A DNA stretch of 64,000 nt from Coptis chinensis (lineage: Eukaryota > Streptophyta > Magnoliopsida > Ranunculales > Ranunculaceae). The notes beneath the pieces were generated by a model, which saw nothing but the letters and a program-made list of their open reading frames with translations, was not told the DNA's origin and ran no database searches. Positions 34,075 through 45,748 of the stretch are shown in pieces (position 1 is the stretch's first letter; every line of letters starts with the position of its first letter). Position numbers and translations under genes: made by a program. The stretch covers positions 62,001 through 126,000 of the forward strand of contig JADFTS010000062.1 of assembly GCA_015680905.1 (NCBI GenBank), given 5' to 3'.

Positions 34075-35570
34075 ATTAAAAGAAAATCGGAAACTGGATT
34101 CAAATATATAACTGGGCTCAAAGAGTAATTAACGGGAAATCGAAAACTTTATGCAAATGCAATAAACTAAACTCAAAAAGTAATTAACTAGAAATCGAAA
34201 ACTGGGTGCAATTGCATTAAACTAAGGTCAGATAATTAATAACTAACGGGAAATTAGAAATTTGATGTAAATTCTTGAAAAATATTTAACGGGAAATCGG
34301 AAATGGTATGCAAATACATCAAACAAATTTCATATAATAATTAATGAGAAACCAAAAACTAGATGCAAATGTATTGAACTAAACTCAAAAAATAATTAAC
34401 AAAAAATCAAAAATCGAATGCAACTGCATTGAACTAACATCATAGAATAATTAGTGGGAAATCAGAAACTAAATGCAAATGCATTGAAATAATCTCAAAG
34501 AATAATTAACGGGAAATCAGAAACCGGATATAATTGCATCGAACTAACCTCAAAGCATAAATAATCAGAAACTAGATGCAGATGTATTGAAGTAACCTTA
34601 AAGAGTTATTAACGGGAAATCGGAAAGTGGATCCAAATGCAATGAACTAATCTCAAAGACTAATTAACGAAACATTGAAAAATGGATGAAACTGCACTGA
34701 ACTAACTTAAATGAATAATTAATGGGAAATTATAAATTTGATGTAACTGCATTGAACTAACCTAAAAAATAATTAACGGGAAATTGGAAACTTGATGCAA
34801 ATGTATTGAACTAACCTCAAAGAACAATTAACATAAAATTGAAAATTAGATGCAACTACGCATTGAACTAACCTCAAATAATAATTAATGGAAAACCAAA
34901 AACTGGATGCAACTGTATTAAACTAAAATCAGAGATTAACTAACGGGAAATTAGAAATTGGATGCAAATGCATTGAAATAACCTTAAAAAATAGTTAACT
35001 AGAAATCGAAATGTCGGATGTAACTGCATCGCACTGACCTCAAAGCATAAATATCCGCTATTTTAGCCTTCTCACATGAGTAATTACAAGTAATTAAGAA
35101 CCCAAAACGAAAGTGAGTTTATAAAAACAGGCACTTACATGTATGCAAAATGTATAGAAATTGTAAACTATCGAACTAACCTAGAAAAACAATTAACGGG
35201 AAATCAAAAACTGGATGCAGATGTATTGAACTAACCTTAAAGAGTAATTAGCGGGAGATTGGAACCTGGATGCAAATGCAATGAACTAATCTGAAATACT
35301 AATTAACGAAACATCGAAAACTGGATGCAATGGTACTTAATTAACCTTAATGAATAACTAACGGAAAATCATAAAGTTGATGCAATTGCACTAAACTAAC
35401 CTCAAAAAATAATTAACGAAAAATCGAAAACTTGATGCAACTGCATTGAACTAATCTCAAAGAATAATTAATAAGAATTTGGAAATTGGATGAAACGTAC
35501 TACATTAAACTAACCTCAAAGAATAATTAATGGAAAATCAGAAACTTAATACAAATGCATTGAACTAATA
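34075..35570 (+). repeat. Helitron minisatellite array 2 (~55-bp unit)
   Basis: About 26-27 diverged copies of the same unit as array 1, interrupted by about 110 bp of non-repeat sequence near 35,050-35,160. Confidence 0.88.
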
Positions 35571-36052
35571 ACCCTAAAATATATGTGTATTATATGTAGG
35601 GGGAATAAATGTCTCGACAAATATAGTTTTGTATTTTAAATAGTGTTTATCATAATTCTTTTATTATGATTGGAAATGTCTTGCTATTCAAGTACCTTTA
35701 ATATTATCTTCGCCACATTGGGCATTTTCACAAAATTTTAATCAAACTTCTATTGTTAAACCTAACAATAAAAAGAAGTCGATGAATTTTATCAAGGTTT
35801 GATGCTTCCTTTTTATAGAGAGTGGTGCAAAAAAATTTAATGAGTAATTAATATAATTTTCGTATCTCATAGCTATGCATAGTTGTTAATATTTTTTAGA
35901 ATAATTTAATATAACGACACCGTTAAGTAGGGACACGCTCATGTGATAAATCTTTTCAAGTGGGAGTAGTGTATTCTTTGAGGATATGGAAACAATCAAT
36001 CTGTTTTAGTGATTTGTACACATTATTAAGACACGTAAAAGGCGGTGATGAT

Positions 36053-37070
36053 TTACCGCTAAATCACCATAAATCTAATAAAACTATTATACAAACTAGA
36101 TCGAAGTTTAAGATAATTTCATTTGAAAATTACGGATTAATATCCTAAACCACAAAGGGAAGAGACTATCTCAATTTGATCCCTTAGTTTCCAAGTACTT
36201 ATGCACCATAATCGCTGCTCATTAACGTATTTCGGTTTATTTTCAATAAAAATATATTCTGATTTAAAAATTTGCCGCTAAATCACCATAAATATAAGAA
36301 AACTATTATACAAGCTAGATTGAGTTTAAAATAATTCTATTTGAAAATTATAGATTAATATCATAAACCACAAAGTGAAGAGGTTATCTTAATTTGATCC
36401 TTTAGTTTCCAAGTACTTATGCACTATAATCGCTGCTCATTAACGTATTTCGGTTTATTTTCAATAAAAATATATTCTGATTCGAAAATTTGCCGCTAAA
36501 TCACCATAAATCTAAGAAAACTATTATACAAACTAGATCAGCTAGATCGGGTTTAAGATAAGGGTGAACTAGTGTTACCCCCCCCCCCCCGCTAGATGAG
36601 CCAATTAGGATTTTCCCCCCACTATATGGGAAATTAGGGTCTCCCCCTAAACACACGGTCAACTTGGTTTAACCGTTAACTTTCAAGTCAAACAACTGAA
36701 AATGACATAAATGCCCCCACCTAATTAAAATTGAACATTTTCTTTTTGAAAACAATGAAGGCATTTGTGTAATTTTTAATTGTTTGACTTGAAAGTTAAT
36801 CAAACAAAACCAAGTTGATCAGGTGTTTAGGGGAGACCCTAATTTTCTATCTAGAATGGGGAATCTCTAATTGGCTCATCTAGGGGGTTAATATTAGTTA
36901 ACCCTTAAGATAATTCTATTTGAAAATTATGGATTAATATCCTAAACCACAAAGTAAAGAGGCTATCTCAATTTGATCCTTTAGTTTGCAAGTACTTATA
37001 CACCATAATCGCATTAACGTATTTCGGTTTCTTTTCAATAAAAATATATTCTTATTCGAATATTTGTGTG
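36053..37070 (+). repeat. Three ~220-bp tandem units near Helitron 3' end
   Basis: Units start with CCGCTAAATCACCATAAAT at about 36,054, 36,274 and 36,492. All contain CCACAAAG.GAAGAG, TTTGATCC.TTAGTTT and CATTAACGTATTTCGGTTT. The third unit is split by the MITE at 36,562-36,904; without it the spacing stays near 220-230 bp. Confidence 0.85.
36562..36904. mobile_element. 343-bp Mutator-type MITE with perfect 9-bp TSD
   Basis: TTAAGATAA lies at 36553-36561 and 36905-36913. The termini GGGTGAACTAGTGTTACCCC and GGTTAATATTAGTTAACCC pair as imperfect inverted repeats, and the inverted homology extends inwards (GATGAGCCAATTAGG / CTAATTGGCTCATC). A C14 run is near the left end. The 9-bp duplication suggests a MULE-derived MITE. 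A second copy is at 48003-48208. Confidence 0.88.
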
Positions 37071-37146
37071 AGACATTTTGTAAAGCTTTTTCAGCACACA
37101 AAATATTTAATAGATCCCAGGTGTATGCCAGGGTCCAAAATCTAGT

Positions 37147-37423
37147 AACAACCTAAAACAAAATAAAGTAATAAAACTACAAGCCCCGTGGAGTGCTAAC
37201 TAGCCTAAGGGATTTTTTTTGTGGTTTTTCAATTTTTATGGTTTTGATTGTTTTTACTTGGTGAAGTGAAACGTTTTCAATATATGGATTAGTGGGTTTT
37301 TCTCTTTTGGGATTTTTTGTGGACTTAAATTTTTTTTTTAAAAAAAAAAACAAATTTAAGCATCGCTTTTTTTATACCGATTTTTCAAAAATTGGCCGAT
37401 TAAGTTGATGAAATCGCAATTGG
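37147..37423. other. Short spacer between Helitron and LTR element
   Basis: Contains a T9 run followed by an A12 run (about 37,330-37,351). No gene. Confidence 0.6.
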
Positions 37424-38062
37424 TGTTAGAATAATTGTATTAACACAGCAACTAGAGTAGAACAGAAGGAACAGTAGACAAGGACAGAATTAACAAGTAA
37501 TAACCAAGGCGCGGATTAAGCTGTCATTAAGGAAAGATTTCGCCCCTTCCAATGGTGCAGAAAGGTAGCAATGGCGTCTTCCTCACAGGATTCAATGGTT
37601 AACAGCAGTCTGACTTTGCACTAGAACAGACTACCCTCTAGAACAGCAATATAACTCTCTCTGGCGGCTACAGGAAGAAGAGAAGAAGAATAGGATAGAT
37701 TATAGTTTCTGTTTCTGTTTCTCTGAGATGGATTTCTGATCTGTTGAAGTCCATCCCTCTATGGACTCATAGTCCTATTTATAGAGGTTAGGTCAGTCTC
37801 CTAAACAGATAAGGAAGAGAGACCAACTCCTAATATAACACCAAACTTGTTTGCTTTCAAGAAAAAGCAAAACAAGTTTAGGCAATTGGTCAAACCACTA
37901 CCCACAACAGTAAGCCCAAGCCCAAGCCTGAACCCGACCCGATGTGGTGGATAACCAATGTGGGACTATCTATTATGCACTAAAGTGGAGAGAACACTAT
38001 TTGTTCATCTCCTCCACTTTGCACACACACTAGTATTTAGAAATACACAAGAGATTCCAACA
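37424..38062 (-). repeat. 3' LTR of the coding-free element (639 bp)
   Basis: The reverse complement starts TGTTGGAATCTCTTGTG and ends ATACAATTATTCTAACA. TATA box CTATAAATAGG at about 37,774-37,784 on the minus strand. Confidence 0.85.
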
Positions 38063-38865
38063 ATCCCCCACTATTTCAAAATACTAATAGTCCCACATTA
38101 TTTTGGAATAGGATATTACAAAAGAAAATAGTTAACTAAATGTCAAAGAGAATCGAAAAAACAATGCATAAGATACTGGTGCTTTACGGGCTTGAACCAG
38201 TCATAGGGTAACATGTCTTATAGTGACGTGAAAGTGGTGGATTAATTAAAATCTTTGAACCAATATTCCTTGTAGTAAAATAGATCACATGCACCCACAT
38301 TGCTCTTTCATTATATGCCCTGTTTCTCGGTGTTGTTTGCTTTTTTGGCCCTTGCGTTGCTTGTGTTCCATGAATGCTCTAGAGTACTTGCCCGTATACT
38401 CATAAGAACCGACCCAGTTCTACATTCACGTATGTGGATATCCATCAAGTGTACATTGCAGTTAAAAAACACTATCTCATTATAAAATGGACTATGGATT
38501 CCAATAAGAGTAAAATAACTCATCCTTACTCATTGCAATTCTAGTTATACAAAGTATACTATAGTACCATCTCGCCATAGGGTGGAACGTCTCATAAATA
38601 AATAAGACGATAGTACTGCAGGACGACGAAGTGACTTGTTTTTCCCTTTGAACCCACTTCATGGGATCACAAATCACATAGGTAGGGTTGCCGTCAGTGT
38701 CGCCCTATATATGGGCATAAGTCTCATCCCCCTCGACGTATAACCACTTGCCTCCAAATAAGTGGTACGGTCAGACATGTGGCCAAACTAAGTCCGACCT
38801 AACATAATCTCTAACAGCTGCTTGATTAAGTTATATCTCAAACTTATGTGTATACATTTCCCATT

Positions 38866-38866
<1 letters not shown>

Positions 38867-38909
<43 letters not shown>

Positions 38910-38910
38910 G
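38867..38910. repeat. (CA)n(TA)n microsatellite
   Basis: About 16 CA units followed by about six TA units inside the coding-free LTR element. Confidence 0.95.
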
Positions 38911-41900
38911 TCTTAGCTATTGCAATGAGACAGTTGCAAAGCATAGACACATCAGGAGGCTGTTTTAGAGCCAATGGGAAGATTTGCCAAGAGGTTGCTA
39001 ACCTACTCAACATCATCACATGCCTTTTATAAGGCGATTAGCTTGGATAATATCCAAGACACTTAATTTCCACCAAGGGTAAACACATAAACATTACTGG
39101 ATCCAGTTTATAACACATTACCCTTCCAACAATGATGGAAATCTACTAAATATAAGTCCATAATCAATGGCTCCGCTATAGTATTTGGATAATCTGACAA
39201 TATACATCAAAGTTCCTTATAAGGACACAATGGGTTATCAGCTCAGTATGCCATTAATGTAGGCAATGTCATGTCTCACATACATTATCCATCAAGTACA
39301 ATAGGCTACCAATGATATTGACATATTTAGTATGAGAAAACACAAGGAGATTATTTTTCATAAGATGGATATTTGCCACAAAAGGTGTTAACACATGCTT
39401 ACTATCATAATGCACATACTTTTCAATGAAAAATATTTCTACTAAGTGCTATAACAATATAATGAGACCAACATGAGTTTTAATACCTATATTCACCAGT
39501 ATTCAATTCTGTAGTGCCCGAAATTCCCCTATACCATCTGGCCGGTCTGGTTTAAGGTACGTTGTGGGTTTCAACCATATTCAAACGTCAACATCTTGAC
39601 AACTGAATATAGCGATTCTGAAAATGAGTTTAACAACATAATGAACTATCGTTTTCAATGACGATCTATTATGTGTTTTTCAAATAGAATTTCTCTCCGC
39701 CTCATACACATTCTCAATGCTAGCACTCATGATATTAAATCATCTAAACAAAGAGAGATTAACACATATGTCTTGCTTTACTCTAAAGAAAAGACACACC
39801 TTTATCAACAATGGTACTTTGACATCCCTATGACACTAATATGTTGTTGAATTGCTCATGCCATTTATAGCTTGAATCAACTCATACAAAGATTTAACTA
39901 AATTGTATACCTTCAGCTCATCACCTAGTACTACTTGGTATTATAGTTCCGCACAACTACTCAACTAGAGTCTTTAGAATTCTGTAGAAGAAATTCTAGT
40001 TACATGAGCAAGGTTTCAAAGTAGTATAAATCTTGTCTCTGATTGAAACCCCTTGGCTATTATTATTAGCCTTGTATTTTGCAATACAACTATCACGTTT
40101 TAGTCTTCTCTTGAAGATCCAATTCAACTTATAGATCCCCCAATAAATCAAGAGTCCAGTTTAGATGAGTTGTATCCTTCAAAAAGGACACTTCTCATAG
40201 ACAGCCAACTTCCTTATAGGTTAATGAATCTTCCTCAAGAAACATATAAACATCATCACCGTGAATGGTGGATATACTCACTGATAGTCTTCCAAATTTC
40301 TTGTTCAGAAATTATGGGACCCTCTTACGTAGTTCATTATGAACATCCAACTACTCTATGCCAATTTTACAGAAAACACATCCTCAAAATAAAATTAGCA
40401 TATAAGACATTCAATAATAGTGTGGTATCTACAAGATTGTTATCACGCATGACAACTAAAACAAATATCACTATTATGAGTTTCACCAATGAACATCTAC
40501 TAGGTAGTTCTAGGCCTAAAAAATATTTCTTTTAGATTCATTCACAATAGCCTTGGCAAGACACCCCCCATATTTTGAAACATTTTTGGATAGGCCCAAG
40601 ACCTTTCCATACTTTGTAGTTCAGTGTCTTTCCAATTATCTTGTGAGATGAACTATGGTAAAACAGTGCCATACATATGGGTCACCACCCCCCACAGTTC
40701 AATGGTTACTCAACCTAATCAAACTTACATGCAAAACACATTATACCGCTACAAACACTAAAATAAACAACAACAATAATATGCACTCTTATGACAAGAA
40801 TATACTTTACTCAAGTCTATAATTATAGATCATATTAAATATAATTATATTATGTTCATGCTATCTATATGAAAGGAAATCCACAAGTGATTCAAATGAA
40901 TTTTAAAGAATAGAAGAATTAGATGAAAAGGGTTTTACCCAAGATAATATCATTATCATTCTTCTTTTCATCATTCAACATTCCAAGTTACATAGTGAGA
41001 CAATCCACACACTTGTACATCACATTGACTATTTATTCATAGCCATAGGAGGATAATACCTAATAAGACAATCTACAAGCGTTAAATCTCCTTGTCTAAA
41101 ATAGTCACTGGAGGATATTGTCTAAGAAGACAATCCATAATCTTACATCTCCTTGACTCAATTAGGTTTAGGAGGATATTGATTGTTTCCCATATTGTTT
41201 TCTCTTATAATTACTATCAATATTTGCGTGAACAACGATGCTCATTACTTAATAATATATGACATGGTTAAGCTTCATGTCAATGTTAAATAATGCATTC
41301 ATGCCAAACATGGTTAATATCATATCATATAGGTTCAGGAAAAGTAAACTTTAACTAAACCCCTCACAACAAAATGTATACAATATTAAGCAAATCTAGC
41401 CACTGAATATGCAAAACAACTAAGGACTCCACCTCCTCTCCTTACATGAGCTCAAGCAAGATAGGATACCCTATCAACAAGACCTCAAGTACTACCACAA
41501 CATCTAATTGCTCAACCCATTAATGTCTTCAACTAGAAAAATTTACCAATAAACTATCATCGATCAAGTTCAAAGTAAATCCACGATAATTAATATCCAA
41601 AACTAGCATGCTATACAATTTTAACATATGTTATATTGAATATAAGCTACAAGTTACTTCATCTAACATGTATTTTCACAACAGTACAATTATAACCATC
41701 TTCTAACAACATGTACACTCAATAAAGGTAATCAATCATGCATTGAATACATTATAATTACTATCCAATATTTGAATGTGATTGATATTAACTATCTTAA
41801 GGTCTCTCTTAGACCATCTACATACATCTACATATGTACAAAGAAAATAATATCAAACTACTTCTAGTCCAACCAATTAATATCTTAGTGATAAACACGT

Positions 41901-42536
41901 ATAATTTGTTGACTAGGTTATTAAAGAAATTTAAGCTTAGAGATTTCTCTCCTAAGAAAAACTAGCATGCAACTCAAGGCAATAATATCACCATATAATC
42001 AAACCAAAAGAACTGCAAAGAGTGAAAGAATACGATACCTAACCAATTGAAAAACCGGATTACCATATTTTTCTCCTCCTAGAAAAATAGTTCAAAAAAA
42101 CTGTAATTCTGAACCAGCTCAGGATGAATTGGATATCAAGCCTTATACCACTGGAAAGCTCTTTGAATCAGCTATCCAACACAAGAAGCGGATTGCAAAA
42201 CCGAGCTCTGAGCTGAAAGTTATAGCAGTTTCCATAACAAGTGACACAACTGTCAAAAAGACGAACTTTGACGTTTTTCTTGATAGAAATCTCATATTTG
42301 ACTCCCACAAACATAGGAGAAAGGTCTACAACCATATAGGGTTTGATAAACCATAAAAGATCAATAAATATTCAATCTTTAATTGGTTTCCCTAATAAAA
42401 AAACGAAATTATCGTTATAAAATTTATAAAAGTCATAACCCAATAACACAAACAATAACTCAAAGTAAAAAGACTTTATCTTTTGTTAAAGCACTCTCCC
42501 AAATTTGTTCTACTACTGAAATTATTTCCTTAAGAT

Positions 42537-43231
42537 TGTTAGAATAGTTGTATCAACACAAAGAATACAGAGTAGAAACTTAAAATAGATTTTACAGGTC
42601 TTTACATTTTGGTATTATTAAAATTAAATTAATAACGATTTGGCAAATGTGAAGAGTCTGACCAAGGCTTGCCTTAAAGGGTCATGTATAAGAAAAGTAA
42701 TTGATTAAGTTAAAGAAAGATTTTTGAAGTTGCCCTTCCAATGGTGTTAATTAATATAGGATATGTACATATGAAGCATCTTTCTCACAGATTCAATGAT
42801 TAATAATATTTTAATATTCGGGTCCCCATGACTTTGCACTATAACAGAATTATTTAGACCCTGAATCTTAGAATAATATAAGTTTTGCTATAACTCTCCA
42901 TGAATGAACTACCGTCTGGCCAAAGAATGATTAGAAGAGAGAAGAAGAATATGATAAATTATAGTGTTTATATTTCTCGAGATGGGTTTTTGTTTTTGAT
43001 GGGTGGGTGTTTATTCTTATAGAAGTCCATCCCTCTATGGACTCACAATCCTATTTATAGAGGTTAAGATTATATAAGTTTTGTCTTAAACAGATAAGGA
43101 AGAGAGACCAACTCCTAATAGACAATCAAACTTGTCATTTTATTGGGGGTCAAGAAAAAGCAAAACAAGTTTATGTTTTATAATCAATTTGGTTTTTTAA
43201 ACCACTACCCACAACAGTTTGGGAAGCCCAA
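42537..43231 (-). repeat. 5' LTR-like copy of the coding-free element, diverged
   Basis: Shares long blocks with 37424-38062: TTAGAATA.TTGTAT.AACACA, CCATCCCTCTATGGACTCA, CTATTTATAGAGGTTA, ACAGATAAGGAAGAGAGACC and CCACTACCCACAACAG. Between these blocks it has many extra short AT-rich segments absent from the other copy. Similarity stops near 43,231, so the outer end of this LTR is lost or replaced. Confidence 0.7.
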
Positions 43232-45599
43232 GTTGCATCTTAGTGCATCATCAAAAGTTTTTAATAAAGTTTAGTTGAGAATTTGGAGATTTTGTTAAAG
43301 TTTGATCCATTTGTGATGTGGGTTTTAGGTTTTGACCGTGTAAGCCCAGGCAACAATTCTTATAGTGATAGATATTTATATTTGCCTTCATTATTTTAAT
43401 TGTTTACTGCGAGCACTAGGGAAACACAATTCTTATGGTAGTACACACCAAGCTGCAACACACCAAGCTTTTTATTGACTATGTGGGTAGCAAACCTTTT
43501 CGTAATCAATACATCTAGCTAACTTGAACACAAAGCAAATTTTTGGGTATGCTGCTCCGGGACATTGTCATCATCCCTGTCAAAACCGTGATCTAATTTA
43601 ATGTATTTTATGTTTATCGAAAAAAAAAAAATTAATGTATTTTATTAATGTGGAGGCTTTGGTGCCCAAAGAACTCGGAAATTAGATAGAGATAACGAGA
43701 CAGAGTGACAGACTCCTCTAAGACCTCATTGGTGTGTGGGGTTTTCACATTATCAAGGACGTCTTAGTCAATAGAGTATTGGTGTTTTACCATCTACTCA
43801 GATTACAATGCTGACCACGCATACATCCATTAACTTGGACGTGTGGTTCTCACGAGTTGAGCTTCAAGGTCTCACCATAGATTTGGCTTCATGAATCATG
43901 ATGCTGTAGTCGAAAAGTAAATCAGTTGCGGGTTATGTTTTCCATTGATTACAATCTTTTTTGAATGGAAGACGAACTATTGTGTAATGCGTCTTTGTAT
44001 AATGTTAAGTCTGGTATCTCTAGTCAGTATACGAGCAGGATTGGGCTGGGCTATCTCTCTTCTTGTCATTTTTAATATTAAGAGTCCTATATTTTTTTAT
44101 CTCCTTATTTTCACCCTGACACAGGCACAGGAGCTCAAGTGGAGACAATTGAAGCCTATATAAGGGTTGCATTTGAGATTTTGAGATGCCCTTTACATTG
44201 AAACCCTTTGTAAAGAATTACAACTGTAAATCAGTAGGTGGGCTAGACACAAGAATCACCTCTAACTCTCTAAGACCTCATTGTTGTAGAATGTGATCAT
44301 AACTATGGAGGGTCTTTAATCACCAGCATATTGGTGTTTAATCTTTCTCTGAATCTAGGATACGAGTATATGACTCTCTCAAGAGATGAATTTCAATGGC
44401 CTCATCATAGCGTTGTCTTCATGATCCAAAATCTGCATATAGCCCAAAAGCAAATAAAGTTAATGCGGATTAGAGTCATACTTACTTCATAAGCCTAATG
44501 ACGTTTGTGCACTCCATCAATTGCAATCTTGAATAAACTGCAATTATTGGTTAAAAGGTTTGTGTACGACTTTGAAGTTTGGTGCGTGTCTAGTCAGACA
44601 TTCAAAGAACATCAACATATAAAAAGAGAAAATCGAAGGTATATTCATGCTTATATTTACCATGGACTACCTAAACTTTAACAAAGTTGCAATACTTTGA
44701 AGTTTGAACTAACTGTTATTGCTTGATGGAGGCACTGACTAGGGATATAAAACATTCTCCTCGTGAAATTATTATAACGTAAAACACTGAAAATTAGCAT
44801 TTAGAAAGAAGGCATACAACGGTTAGTTACCCTGAAGTCCTGAACAATGTAAAAACTTGAGATCGTATGTCCGCTAAAGCATTTGGCAACCAATGCAACA
44901 AAATACCAAATCAAAATTTCCCGGGGCAGCATATAGGCAGGGCGAGCCTACATCAACGGATCCTGGTCTGATAGTGGTCGCATTCAATCATTCAGCCCAC
45001 AATAATTTTGTGCCTATTTGACTTGGACTCCAAGAATAAAACACTTCAATTATGAATTAAAATAATCTTGGTCAGTACTCAGAAGTCAGTACTCAATAAT
45101 GATATATTCTCTCCTTTTTTGCTTATGCAGTGTGACAGGCGCCATCGGCATCAATATCGTTGAAATATTCATAATTTTGTTGAGATTTTTGGTTTTCTAA
45201 GAATCAGACATGGGTAATACACACCGGTATTGCGACTGCAGGCTTTCTGGAATTGCTTAAACTTTCGTAATTTGGTAAAAAAATTCAGGTTTAGTATTCT
45301 CAGATTAACAAATTTCTGGACAGTGTATGCTACCTAACATAGCAAGAAAATTATTCGGAGCATCTAAAACTATGTAGAATATGCATATCTACTTGTATGC
45401 GTACTAATGAATTTGTAAACACTTCCCCGTGGTGATTGAAAACATCGTACTGTTTTGGCTTATGGGTTGCTCTTGGAGTCTTCAGCTACGACAAGAAATC
45501 AAAGGGGATTTGAAAAGAGGACGTAGCTCAGCCACAGAACTACGTAAAGATCTTTTCATTTTAGATCTAGCTATCGCTTTCCCTACCTTATTTTCCTAT
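43232..45599. repeat. Intergenic DNA with a diverged ~280-bp direct duplication
   Basis: About 43,706-43,990 and 44,262-44,560 share an ordered set of motifs: CTCTAAGACCTCATTG, TATTGGTGTTT, TTCATGATCCA-like, and ATTGCAATCTT near the end. They are old copies of one repeat. No gene is recognised elsewhere in the interval. Confidence 0.45.
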
Positions 45600-45690
45600 T
45601 CATTGTCCATACATACAGGTGATGTTGATGGTCAATGAGATAAGGCTAAAAGGACTTAACATCATCCTCATGCGTAATCCAACTATGGTA
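45600..45690 (-). pseudogene. Damaged last exon of the LPR-like gene
   Basis: After a CATAG acceptor-like site the minus strand reads ttggattacgcatgaggatg and later cctttTAGCCTTATC. This resembles the LDHEDD...PFSLI ending of LPR proteins with about 4 bases inserted before CATGAGGATGATG and about 5 deleted after it. In the spliced frame it gives a stop after a few codons. It would carry the type-1 copper His and Met ligands. Confidence 0.5.
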
Positions 45691-45748
45691 TGCGATGATT
45701 AGGTGAGCTAATATATACAAACAATAAGAGATGATATGAGAAACTTAC

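Larger units (their letters stand above)
32172..37145 (+). mobile_element. Non-autonomous Helitron (~5 kb)
   Basis: The left end TCTACTATCTATATACTAAA is the style of plant Helitron 5' ends (TC start, TATA.ACTAAAGCAGAG context). The right end has a hairpin CCCAGGTGTATGCCAGGG at about 37,115-37,132, then TCCAAAAT and CTAG at 37142-37145. It is followed by T and preceded on the left by A, so insertion is between A and T as expected. No RepHel ORF exists. The interior is two minisatellite arrays, each followed by a related ~370-bp unique tail, plus three ~220-bp tandem units near the 3' end. The exact 5' base is less certain because a second TC candidate lies at 32179. Confidence 0.82.
37424..43231 (-). 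mobile_element. Coding-free LTR element (LARD-like), minus strand
   Basis: Two related LTR sequences in the same orientation (37424-38062 and 42537 to about 43231) bracket about 4.5 kb with no gag or pol similarity on either strand. A purine tract on the minus strand (aaatagtgggggat, plus-strand 38063-38076) abuts the LTR at 37424-38062, making that one the 3' LTR. The LTR has TG...CA ends and a minus-strand TATA box (CTATAAATAGG). I do not see a convincing primer site next to the other LTR. Superfamily is unassigned; the TGTTGGAATC start recalls copia LTRs. It would have to be moved by proteins of another element. Confidence 0.7.

Noticed and set aside
32720-35570. Regular repeats considered as a CRISPR array
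   Set aside because: Units are continuous and diverged without unique spacers, and this is plant nuclear DNA.
38063-42536. Possible gag/pol in the minus-strand LTR element
   Set aside because: Reading frames are short on both strands and show none of the zinc knuckle, protease, RT or integrase motifs.
45429-45638. 69-codon plus-strand ORF near the LPR 3' end
   Set aside because: No recognisable domain, overlaps the likely LPR last exon/3' region on the other strand, and codon content looks random.
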